Shown in pieces: positions 1-10,004 of a DNA stretch of 64,000 nucleotides. Every line of letters begins with the position of its first letter. The stretch's first letter is position 1. The position numbers and the translations under genes are program-made. The notes under the pieces are model-generated. The model had not been told where the DNA came from. It searched no databases and worked only from the letters and a program-made list of their open reading frames with translations. The stretch comes from Atriophallophorus winterbourni (taxonomy: Eukaryota; Platyhelminthes; Trematoda; Plagiorchiida; Microphallidae), in NCBI GenBank assembly GCA_013407085.1, contig JACCGJ010012943.1:20960-84959 (forward strand), read 5' to 3'.

Positions 1-11
1 AAATTCTCGAG

Positions 12-136
12 GTCACTTGTTTTTAAGTCCAGTAAAACAACTGTTACACAGCTCCCACCCAATAAGTCCGGTCCGATGAGACTTCTTGGATGGGGCTGCG
101 TAACAACTATGTTTTACTGGTCCTAAAACAATTGAC
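12..136. repeat. Long imperfect foldback hairpin
   Basis: Two arms of about 55 nt (12-66 and 82-136) are reverse complements with scattered mismatches, around a 15-nt loop (67-81). Matching blocks include ccagtaaaaca with tgttttactgg and gttac-cagc with gctg-gtaac. No reading frame is associated with it. It could be a foldback or MITE-type element or a pri-miRNA-like stem. The left window edge is 11 bases away, so a larger parent element may be cut off. The structure is seen directly; its identity is unknown. Confidence 0.6.
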
Positions 137-989
137 GTTAACACTTTTTGGTTTTTAGTGTAGTAGGTATTGTAGTAGTCAGTCTACTACAGTACTATAG
201 TGACGGCAGAAATCTAGTGAATAAACTGGTAATGTGTTGATTGGGTTGTCAATGGTCTAAAATTTGGACACCATAAGCTTTGGCAGTTTAATTTGAGTCA
301 AATAAAGTTTAACGATTTCAAAGTAACAAAAACTAATCATTAACTTATATTTTTAGTTCAAATAAAATACATGATAACGTTGTATGATATCTAGACTACG
401 TATCCAAAAATTTCATAAATTTTCTGGTCATCATAACATGTATTCGACAGCTTGGTTTCAGAAAACCAATCAAACAATCAAAATGAAAATCAACACTCTT
501 GTGTCGCACATATTCAGATCAAAGGAACCCACACTATCACATGATAAAGTAGAATTTTACAAAAACAGAAGCAACAGAAGATGAAGCTTTCTTTTTTAAC
601 ACGAAAGGAGTACTCATGGAAATGAAATTGAATTTTCTATGTAACAATGCAGTACAGATTATTGTCAAAAATGGCTAGAAGGGATTCTCAGAATGGTGTA
701 CAGCCAGCAATTCCGTAGAATAAAGGTATTGCTAATTGTTTACTGAATATCCACGCTACCTTATTTACTTGAATATCTGGATCATTCAAATGCCTACATT
801 ACATCATTAATTTTACGTAATTAATGGGTATCTCTTCAAAATGCCTGATTCGTGTAAAACTAGGAATTTTGATCTATCAAATGTCATTGTGACCTAATTC
901 AGTCTCCGATTTAGAGATTATTCCAGCATTTCTGAATGATTCTCAACCTGCTAGTTATCATAAGGTCGGATAGCATTACTCCAATCTAC
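137..989. other. AT-rich sequence, no gene recognised
   Basis: Only short chance reading frames occur here. A small perfect stem (tgtagtag / ctactaca, 5-nt loop) lies at 171-188. Nothing else is recognisable. Confidence 0.5.
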
Positions 990-1610
990 TGAGTGTAAAC
1001 TTGCTCTTGCAGCAACTAACCCACATAAATATGCTGGGCCAGACGTCATTCAACCCCAAAATATAAGGAATCTTGAGCAGTTACAAGCTAAGCCTGTATG
1101 TCATTCATTCAAATGTTTTCATTGCACCGGTTGATTTCAAGTATTTTGAAGCTGGGAGGAGTAATTCCGATACATGATGGTGATAGTCGGTCCCCAGTGC
1201 GTAACTGGATACTTTCTAAAATCTGTATTAAAATTCTATAAGGAATTATTGAAGATGGGATCTATAGCCGTCTAGTTGTACGTTCGATGCTTCACTCTGC
1301 TCAGCGTGGCTTCCTGAAAAATACCGTGTCTAAAAAACTTTTTTATTGTCCAAATGTGGTAACCAACAGGCTAGGTGAATTGAAAAGTATAGAAGTTTTT
1401 CATGTGCAATTATCTCAAACATTTGAGTTGGTAAAGCGAGCAGTGCTTGTAACCCAACTTGGTTACATTACTATCGGTTGTCCATTGCAAAACGTGTTAA
1501 CGGACTTCACAGCAATAAACACTTTCGCTTTACGATCGGCACTAGGTGTTTTTTGTAAGCAAAGGTTGCTAGTAAAGTCGCTCGTAAATAATTACTTGGA
1601 CCGGTAAATC
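990..1610 (+). pseudogene. Decayed non-LTR retrotransposon reverse transcriptase fragment
   Basis: Reading across frames gives the usual order of N-terminal RT landmarks in non-LTR elements. First comes a KAPGPDGI-like stretch (read as KYAGPDVI, near 1030). Next is a PIHDGDSRSP-like stretch matching the 'P-I-K-G-x-R' region, then an L-E-G-I-I-like helix (near 1240), then LLHSAQHGFL-like residues (read as MLHSAQRGFLKN, 1287-1322). Stops and frameshifts separate the pieces and the YADD core is not visible. It differs from the PHD-CR1 copies elsewhere in the window, so it is probably another non-LTR clade or a much older insertion. No protein can be made from it. Confidence 0.6.
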
Positions 1611-2417
1611 GTGAGAGAAACGTTAGCTGAGATTCGATCTCTTTTCAACGAAAACAAGGCGTGCACAAGGGGACCAAATTAAAACCTTCAAAATAATGAA
1701 GAATTTTAATGCTGAATATCAAAATAATATGTAATATATCGCACCAAACATGTATAGAGGATGAAAATGGCAAGTAACAATGCCTAAAATAATTACTATT
1801 GGCACTTATTTATTGGAAGGCTATTCAAGCACTGGAATGTTCTCATCAAATAATTTTTATGTTTCACTTCAACATCGTATTTTGAGAAAGAACACATTTT
1901 AATAACTGATTTTCATTAATGAATAAATAGTTAGCACATTTTTCACGTGTTTGAAACGCACTAATGTCTCTTCTCACCTATTCGTAATAGAAATTTATCT
2001 GTTGCGTTTTGGATTACACCAGTAGAAGCGGTGCATGCTCTTCTGTCGTATATTGGAAGAAAACTTGAGACTCGATCGATGACTTAGTCACGGTCAGTTC
2101 TGTGTGTACTGAACACAACTGAATATGCCAAATGATATAGTTCGTCAGTTTATGCGAACACGTTTTGGAGACCGATATTCAGTCATTGACAGATGTGAAT
2201 CAATTTTCGAAAAGGTTAATTAGTGCGTCGGTATCACATAATCCTGTATTGGAGGGATATTCAACGCTTCAACACGGTAAGGTAAATGAGCGTCTGATAA
2301 TCACTGTTTGCCCAACAAGTATTTGCGATGCTTTTATCTACACGAGAAAAAGCGTACTTTATATAATAGCTGCTTGACAGATTATTTTAAACAATTGTTG
2401 TTTCAAATTGCCAAGTG
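1611..2417. other. AT-rich sequence, no gene recognised
   Basis: No recognisable coding region. It may include the worn tail of the preceding RT fragment, but I cannot support that. A 70-codon open frame at 2165-2377 matches nothing I know. Confidence 0.4.
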
Positions 2418-2433
2418 GTAACCCTTTCAGGAC

Positions 2434-2455
2434 GGATGTATCCTTTTGGTTACAT
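2434..2455. repeat. Subterminal near-palindrome of piggyBac, copy 1 of 3
   Basis: GGATGTATCC, a 4-nt spacer, then GGTTACAT. The other copies are at about 2786-2808 and 3996-4017. Copies 2 and 3 overlap the perfect 20-bp internal inverted repeat (2800-2819 / 3985-4004). They are positioned as expected for transposase-binding repeats; binding itself is inferred. Confidence 0.6.
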
Positions 2456-3035
2456 GAACTTCGCAAGTCATTTTAAGCTAATTTTAACTGAATTTTCCGA
2501 ATTTTTTTCGCACGGCGGCATACAGAATTTTGTCAACTGCAAGGTGGTTTTCTTCTTTGTTCGCAATCATCATTGACTTGTCCACAGTGAAAGAGAAAGT
2601 ATGTGCTGGTACGGGTTTCGAACGTATCCTCACAATTCGCAGTATTGTGAGCCGAATAAAAATCGTGTGAAAGTCTCAGTTATTATAAATTTTGTTCCAG
2701 TATAAACTTAGTCATGCCTACAAAGACATTATGTAAAAAAATTAGAATAAATCAGAAAATCTTCGAAATGCGTTGCGTTTAAATAGATGTAACCTTTATG
2801 TTACATCCGGCAGAAGTCACCAAAATCGTACAGGCCTGTTGGAAGTGTCTCACGACCGTGTAGCGCTGATTGTGGCAGATGGCGCACGATCGATAACTGC
2901 GGACACTTACTCATACGCCCACGACCCATATCTCCTCTGATAGGCATCCATGGTGACCTAACTGATATATTCAAAGGTCCTAGTTATCGAACTTACTGAA
3001 AAAAAGGCTTAAGCCTCAAAGCAGTTTCGAGTAAT

Positions 3036-3969
3036 ATGAGTCGAGACAGATATGAGGAGATAAAGCGCTATCTTCACTTTAATGATAACATTTTGCAGAA
3101 GAAAGATGGCAACAAAGATGACAAACTATTCAAAATTCGACCAATTATGGATTCCATCAAATCGAACTGTCAGAAACTTCCACAAGAACAACATCAAGCC
3201 GTGGATGAACAAATCATTGCGCATATATCCTTAAAACAATACAATCCAAGAAAGCCACATAAATGGGGGTACAAAGTCATATCTAGAGCAGGATCGAGTG
3301 GCCTTATTTATGACTTCGAGATTTATATGGGGAAGGATCGGAAGAAGGAAGATGTCGAAGTTGGAGTGTCATCAACCTACGCACTTCGGCTTGCTGAAGG
3401 TATACCCCAGCACAAGAACTACAAGTTATTTTATGATAACTGGTTCTCTTCATTGGGCTTATCAAGGAAGCTACAGGAATCTGGTATTCTCAATGTGTTT
3501 ACCGTCAGGGTGAACAGGCTGAAAAGATGTATACTGAAGAATGATAAACTGCTACAAAAAGATGGGAGAGGAAGTTACGACTTCAGAGTTGAAATCAATA
3601 GTTATATAATAGCTGTGAAGTGGTTTGACAACAAACCAATTCACCTACTTTCTTCATATGCGGGAATAGAACCGGCTGATACAGTGATGAGATGGGATCG
3701 AAAACAAAAGTCATATGTAGAAGTTGGTAGACCTTTCGTTGTAAAAGAATATAACAAATTCATGGGGGGAGTCGATTTGTGCAATATGTTGATCGAACTT
3801 TATCGTACCGATTTCAAGTCGAAGAAATGGTACATGAGGATTTTTTTCTGTGTAAAAGGATTGACTTAAGTAAGGTGTCAAAATGCGATGTAGCTCTGTG
3901 TCTGACCTACGATAAAACATGTCATAGAGGCTATCACAGAAAAGTACAATGCAGTACCATAAGGAAATG
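3036..3969 (+). pseudogene. piggyBac transposase, N-terminally truncated and frameshifted
   Basis: The frame at 3036-3869 encodes 277 residues of the piggyBac/PGBD DDE_Tnp_1_7 core. It opens with SRDRYEEIKRYLHFND, which in full-length members lies well over 150 residues in, so the N-terminus is gone; an in-frame stop lies just upstream. The three catalytic Asp are present: D57 (AVDEQ), D134 (FYDNWF) and D247 (MGGVD), with family-like spacing. A frame change near 3865 ends the main frame. The C-terminal Cys/His zinc-binding tail then continues in another frame to 3969 (KCDVALC...KTCHRGYH). Family activity is TTAA-specific cut-and-paste transposition in the nucleus; this copy is very probably inactive. 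It sits between matching terminal and internal inverted repeats. Confidence 0.9.
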
Positions 3970-4152
3970 ACGCCTGAAAACTAATGACTTCTGCCGGATG
4001 TAACCAATTGGTTACATTTTGTTATTTTCTCAATTAGGTGAATATCACAAACTTTTTATATTATTTGTGTTATTTCACCCCTGGGCAACTCGTTTCCGAA
4101 GAAAAAATATTTTATTTCGGGTTAAAAAATAATTCAGGCATGAAAGGGTTAA

Positions 4153-5440
4153 TGACCATCTCTGCAAACGGGCATTTCGCGGCATTTTAAGTTTGACGGA
4201 CAGCATTTGGCGATGTGCTGCTCGATCTGAACATGATAACACTATTGAATGTCTCAGTTTCTTACTCAAATTGATCACTTGATTAGCACAAGCATTTTTT
4301 ATTACTAAACATGTTGAATGGATCAAAAATGCTATGAATATTTGAATAAATTAAGTGTTACTAAATTGAATTCGGTCGAACGTTTCTTCCGCCACAACTG
4401 GTGTTTCAAACGATTTAGTCGGGGTGTTTTTCAACAACTTAGACTGATGTAATGAAAAGAAACTGATTGCCTTCCGCTGATGACACAAAGAAGTTAACCA
4501 CGGTTATCAAGAGTAAGGATGGCAAAGTCCTGTAAAGGAAACGAATCAGTTGTGTGACTGGTCTGATAAAAACTGTCAAACAGCTTGAACAAGTTTGTAT
4601 CTATACATTCAATGACTGCGTGAGCGTCAAAGACAAACTGTTTGACGGTCTGTAAAGTATGGCAGATTCCGGACAACGTATCTCAGAATCAATTAAGACG
4701 GGCGTGGAATAACTGAACCCATATATAAGGAATAAATTAGAATCCTTTAACTTTTTGTGTACTCGCCGTTGCCAATTTTCCAAAACGTCGAGTTTTTTCT
4801 CAGTTAACAGAGAGAGATTGCTGTCCAATTGCATTTAAATCTGATTTCATACAAATAAAAAACGTTGCAGAAAATGAACGACAACGAAAAAGACCGACAA
4901 TTGCCCAGCAGGCACATGGTACCCGATTTTATATTGGTAATTTCTTAGGTTTTAAGCGGATGTGTCGCAATAGTACCTGAGTCACGTTTAATATCAACGA
5001 ATTTAGTTGATAACCACCGAATAAAAAAGTTATAGTCCACAAATTGCGTATTTCTGTCAGTTGACAGTAATCTGCTAGTTTACCGTCCAATAAATATTGT
5101 CTAATACGCTTTGATGTACTGTACCGTACTGTATTGTAATACCTATGTATTATAATAGTTTAAAATTTGATATAGTCCGCGAAAATAAGGCAATGCAAGC
5201 TGAGCTCATGAGGCAGATCATTTACATACACTTGGAACATAGCGGGTAGAGATTAATTCAAACGATGTGCTCTCATACTTTTGGATCTTATTGTTCGCTT
5301 TATTAACGGATCTAGACGGTTCTTATATCATTGAACTCGTCTCAACTTCCTCATTCGGAATATACTATTTTCAAGTCGGAGTAACGCGAATTCTTGAAAA
5401 TCAAAACTTCCAGTTTCTACCCAACATTGCATACGCGTGC
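4153..5440. other. AT-rich intergenic sequence
   Basis: No coding frame with recognisable homology. A short run of gtactgta-like units lies near 5115-5135. The right end, from roughly 5440, may begin the 5' untranslated region of the CR1-like element E1; that boundary cannot be fixed from one copy. Confidence 0.4.
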
Positions 5441-5700
5441 AACATTGCTTTCAATCCAGAATAACGCAACAACTCGGATACCATCAGGAAGATCTTGCTA
5501 TTTGGTATTTACTGACTGTTATTTCAACACTGTCGGATCAAATCTCACAGAACAGCCTTTGTGTGAAAGTGTACGCCATTTTACTGTCCATTGGATTGCA
5601 CTGCATCGCATCCACTCGTTCTTGCACTCCACCGAGAGACACCGATCGATAATCGAGCGCTTCGCCCAGTGTATCGAACCGATCTCGCGAAATTGTAACA

Positions 5701-7050
5701 ATGACCGACAACGTGACCTTAAACGGACCTGACGTGACCTTAAACGGACCTGACGACGAGGCTTGTAAAAAGTGCAAACTTTGTCAAAAGTTGGTAAGTC
5801 CCAGATCGCGTCAAGTCAAATGTTACTTGTGTTCAATTGCTATTCATGCGAACTGTGAAAAGTATTTATCACCCGAATCTGTGACTCTAATTAATAATGA
5901 AAAATTACCAGGCATTTGCTATATATGTAATCCATGCAGATTGAAAGTAAATAGTGATTTATCAAGAGCCGAAAACTCTGATTCAATTATGGAAAGACGC
6001 ATGTTCGCTGTAGAGGCGAACCTTAAACGGCTTGAAAACACGTTAGAGTCTTTCCAAACATTTGCGTGTCAGAAAGCACTGAAACCAGTTCTAAACGCAG
6101 TCCCTAACCACATTAACCGCAAGTCTTACAGGGAAGCGCTAACTACTACGGAAATGCTGATTTCTCCCGAAATCGACCAAGGTCCCTTCCAACAGCTCGG
6201 TACGACCGATGAGTCTGCGAATCTGACCTGCAGTCAAGTGAATGAAAGTTCTGAATTATCGAAGGATGTGCATAAGCTTGAACACTAAAACCCTCCCAAA
6301 GACAAACATTGATGATCTAACGGTAATTTGTAGTAATCTTGTTGAATCAACTTCGCCATCGCTAAAGCAACGCGAAGCAGATGACAGGAATCAATGGAAT
6401 GACCTTTGCAGAAGCTTAGATATCACTGCCTCACCTGCGTCGCTGACGCGATTGTTTAGACCCCCGAACTCACCTCGTGCGAACACACCCAGGTTACTGC
6501 GTGTAGTGCTCATGTCCGTCCAAGATGTAGAAAATATGTTGCTCTCCTCATCCCTCTTAGTTGTAAACAAATCGACTTTGCGAATATTTCCAGACGTTCC
6601 TTGGGAAGAACGGCAAATTCGTCGCAATAATCCGGAACTAGCGAAAGAGGCTACAAATCGCAGAGCTGTTATAGTTCATGGTGTACCCATTTCGAACGAA
6701 GTAGAATCCAGCAAACGTCTGCAACACGATTGCAGTGAATGGAGATTTTTACAAGAGATTCTAGGTTTAAAGGGTGTAATAACTACTCATGTTATGCGCC
6801 TTATACCGAAAAAAGAAACGCATCAGCCTCCTTCTCTCAAAATATCATTCCGCACAGATGAGATGAAGGATAGAATACTCGAGGCGTGGTATCAATGTCG
6901 AAAATTTGCACCTCCTGAAATTCGTATTCGGGCTGTATATGACATAAAACGAACGAACACCATTGTTCCTGAAATGACTTCGCTACCAAGTCAATCAAAT
7001 GCACCTGAGACTAAAAACGTGGAGCAGCCGACCAATTCTGGGTCGTCAAC
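5701..7050 (+). pseudogene. E1 ORF1: PHD-finger protein of a CR1-like element
   Basis: The frame starts at an ATG at 5701. A 21-bp in-frame tandem duplication (two NVTLNGPD units, about 5713-5754) precedes a PHD-like C4HC3 finger at about residues 22-78, including CKLC, CYLC, HANC and CYIC-x2-C. A linker of probable coiled coil follows (near MERRMFAVEANLKRLENTLES). The frame then shifts near 6242-6288, and the central ORF1 domain continues to about 7050 (VICSNLVES..., VIVHGVP..., VMRLIPK...). The same central domain recurs in E2, E3, E4 and E6 here, which supports the assignment. ORF1 proteins of this type bind element RNA in other families; that role is inferred. In this copy ORF1 reads straight into the endonuclease with no intervening stop, unlike E3 and E4. 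Confidence 0.75.
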
Positions 7051-7059
7051 AAAAATCAA

Positions 7060-9751
7060 ATCTCTATCATGCTGTTACACCAATGGTCAGAGCCTTCTGG
7101 GCAAGTTTACTGAACTGTATTCACGTGCGACCGTGGCGTCTTGGGATTTGATTGCAGTGACAGAAACCTGGTTGTGTAATTCTATACACGATTCTGAACT
7201 TAAAATCCCTCATATGATGATTTACCGAAAAGATCGAGCAACAAAAGGTGGTGGTGTCCTCCTCTACTTACATGAAAGCATCAACTGCACTATACTTCTC
7301 TCCCCCGAGTTAGATGTCCCAGATACATTGTTTTAATGTACCGACCCTTGCAACACACATTACTGGTGACGATTCATTCAAAAGCTTTCTTCAAGAAATA
7401 ATGACTTCCACCCCTCTTTACAACCATAAGCAACAACCAACGCGATTTCGATCTGAACAAACCCCATCTAGCCTGGACCTCATACTTACAAACGAAGAAC
7501 TCATGATAGAATCTGTTTCCTATACAGCTCCACTCGGATTGAGTGATCATGTTGTCATGACATTTGATTATACTTATCAATACGAACCAGCGGGAAATAC
7601 TCAACGAACGTATACAGCTGTGAACTATGACTTGCTTCGAGCTCTTGCTACTGCAAATCGATGGGATTTTCTTGAACTCAAATCAGCTAAGGAAATCTGG
7701 GAAACGTTTTACAGCCAACTTCGTATTATCATTGACTTATCATCGAAGGTAAAAATAATATCCAGCAAACAGCGTCCGAAAAAGCCTATCAGAAGCAGTA
7801 CTCGGAAATGGATGTGTAAACGTGACAATGCCTGGTACAAATACTTGGACGATCATTCTGGGATAACTTGGTGCTACTACACGTTATTGCGAAATAAGTG
7901 TGTCTGCCTCATTCGAAAAGACAGAAAAGATTACCAAATCAGTCTTGTCGAAAAATTCATTATAAATCCCAAAGCATTGTATAGACACGTCAACGACCTC
8001 CGGAATGTTAAAATGGGAATACCGCCACTGGTCTCTGGTACTGGAATAGTGACGTCATTTAAAGATTGCGCTAACGTTTTCCGACAACAATTTGCATCAG
8101 TTATCTCACAAGTGTCGACCCATAGACAGCCCTTAAACTCTGACAGCTGCAGCCTGCCAATTCTTCAGGGGGTGGAGTTCCCCCCAACGTTGTTCAAACA
8201 AAATTAATGACGATGAAGAGAACAGGCTCACCCGGTATAGACAATATACACGCAAACATTTTGCACAATCTATCTTCCGAGTTGGCAATACCGACATCTG
8301 ACGTATTCACGATGATGTTCGAGCAGAGCTTTGTACCAGAAACTTGGAAAACTGCCCTGATTAGTCCCATCTACAAGGGTGGTAAAAGAAATGATCCTTT
8401 AAACTATCGCCCGATAGCGTTATTACCAGTGCTATCCAAAGTAATGGAGTCCATAATAGCTGATGCCTTACGGAATCACTTTGAGATTAATAATTTAATC
8501 TCCGAGGCACAGCATGGATTCAGGAAAAAACGATCCTGTCTGACAAACTTGCTATTAGCAAAAGAATCTTGGTCTGAGCTACTGGATGCCGGCCACTCCG
8601 TAGACGTAATTTATATCGATTTCTCAAAAGCCTTCGATCGTGTGAATCACGAAATACTTTCGTCGAAACTACTCACCTACGGAGTACAGGGTAAACTCCA
8701 TGCATGGATTAAAGAATGGTTGATATCTCGTGAGATGTACGTGAGAGTCAAAAACGAACTATCCGAGTCGATTAAAGTTGCCCGTGGTGTCCCACAAGGA
8801 TCAATCCTCGGACCGCTTTTGTTTTTAATATATATAAACGACTTGCCTACTGTATTACAGTCGTCCGTGCTTATTTTCGCTGATGACGCAAAGCTTTGGC
8901 GCAAGATAGACTCCACAGACGACACACAGAACCTGCAACGGGATCTCGATATGATTCACACTTGGTCCGTAGACAACGAAATGCCCCTGAATGCTTCGAA
9001 ATGCAGCCTATTGTCTCTCAACTGCAAGTCGAGCAAAGAATATTATCTTGGTCGCACTGTTATTAAACCCGCCTCCTCCGAAAAAGATTTAGGTGTGATT
9101 ATCCAATCAGACTTAGGAAACTCAATGCAATGTCGACTGGCTGCCTGCAAAGCTGAAAACAACTTGGGTCTCCTTAAAAGCGTCCTAGGTTCGTTTGACC
9201 CTAATATTGCCTGCAAATTGATTTTAACGTACATCCGTCCTCATGTTGAATATGCTATACCGGCATGAGATACTTGGTTGAAAAAAGATATTCTGCTATT
9301 GGAAACTTCACAGCGCAGAGCGACAAAACTCGTCCTGGGACTATCAAATTATCCATACGAAACGCGACTTAGATTATTGAATTTGATTTGGGCGAAATAC
9401 AGACGGAAACGAGGAGCACTTATATTTATTTGGACAGTGCTTAATCAAACAAATCATCCTTGCGGTCATTTGTTTCATCTTTCCCATAACACACATCTGC
9501 GAGGTCACCAATTAAAAGTTTACCAACAGCATAGCACGTTGAACTGCCGCAAATATGCATTTTCCGTTCGCAATGTGCAACTGTGGAACAGTTTACCTAC
9601 TCATGTGGTACAATCTGGAACTGTTGAAGTTTTCAAAAAATCACTAGATATCCACATGGAAAAGTATGTTTTTTTATGTTTGACAATAATCTACCAATAT
9701 TTTGATATTTTTTACCATCCGACCCGATGTACATTTTTGTGGGTCTTGTAA
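7060..9751 (+). pseudogene. E1 ORF2: endonuclease-reverse transcriptase, broken
   Basis: The endonuclease begins at about 7075 (CCYTNGQSL..., then AVTETWL) and runs to PDTLF at 7336. The next recognisable part, in another frame, is LQEIMTSTPLYNH...SSLDLILT...LSDHVV (about 7390-7560). The central section holding the GDFN motif is missing, so this is an internal deletion at about 7335-7370. The RT frame is 8207-9268, with PIYKGG, NYRPIALLPV, QHGFRKKRSC, DFSKAFDRVNH, GVPQGSILGPLLF and the catalytic FADDAK. At 9266-9268 a TGA replaces the Trp of the conserved AW-x2-W motif (compare AWTPW in E3), and the frame continues at 9278-9751. Several independent lesions make it inactive. Confidence 0.9.
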
Positions 9752-9892
9752 AGCATAGCTTTTTACCTGCATATAATCTATGAATAATCTATGAATAGAA
9801 CTTATGTTTGGGAACCCTGGAATTGGAACGGGTGATGGTTGACTGAATGTTTTGTGTGGTGCTCACCTTGTGTTCGCCGAGCTTGCGTAGTT

Positions 9893-9939
9893 GTTCTTGG
9901 ACGTTTCGTCATCAGGCTAGATGACATCATCAGCAGAAC
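9893..9939 (-). ncRNA. Minimal hammerhead ribozyme, PLE junction 1 (3' end)
   Basis: On the - strand: CTGATGA, stem II GTCATC/GATGAC with loop TAGCCT, GAAA, then a two-base-pair loopless stem III (AC/GT) and cleavage base C in ACGTC. Stem I pairs GTTCTG with CAAGAAC (one bulge). All core positions of the hammerhead are present. Predicted cut lies between 9900 and 9899. The very short stem III is what has been described for PLE hammerheads, which are thought to act as dimers. Confidence 0.88.
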
Positions 9940-10004
9940 TTCTTTCGAAGCGTCTTGTAGTTGGAATTCGTTGGTTATTATACCGCTTGTCTGTCCGTTC
10001 ACGG

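Larger units (their letters stand above)
2422..4148 (+). mobile_element. piggyBac-family DNA transposon, internally deleted
   Basis: Both ends can be placed. The 5' end starts CCCTTTCAGG after GTAA (2418-2421); the 3' end is the inverted CCCTTTCATG followed by TTAA (4149-4152). piggyBac elements target TTAA and usually begin CCC/CCY, so GTAA looks like a mutated TTAA duplication. Further inside is a perfect 20-bp inverted repeat, 2800-2819 against 3985-4004. A near-palindrome of the form GGATGTAACC-N4/5-GGTTACAT occurs three times (about 2434-2455, 2786-2808, 3996-4017), plausibly subterminal transposase sites. At 1,727 bp it is shorter than a typical autonomous piggyBac of about 2.4 kb, in keeping with its missing transposase N-terminus. 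Confidence 0.85.
5441..9804 (+). mobile_element. CR1-like non-LTR retrotransposon E1 (defective)
   Basis: The order is a possible 5' UTR (to 5700), an ORF1 with a PHD-like zinc finger, an apurinic-type endonuclease, a reverse transcriptase, and a 3' end near 9804 with two copies of a short taatctatgaa-type repeat. This is CR1-clade architecture. The left edge is approximate. The element carries a frame break in ORF1, a deletion in the endonuclease, a frame change before the RT and a premature stop in the RT C-terminal part. The PLE array begins only about 50 bp downstream. Confidence 0.8.
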
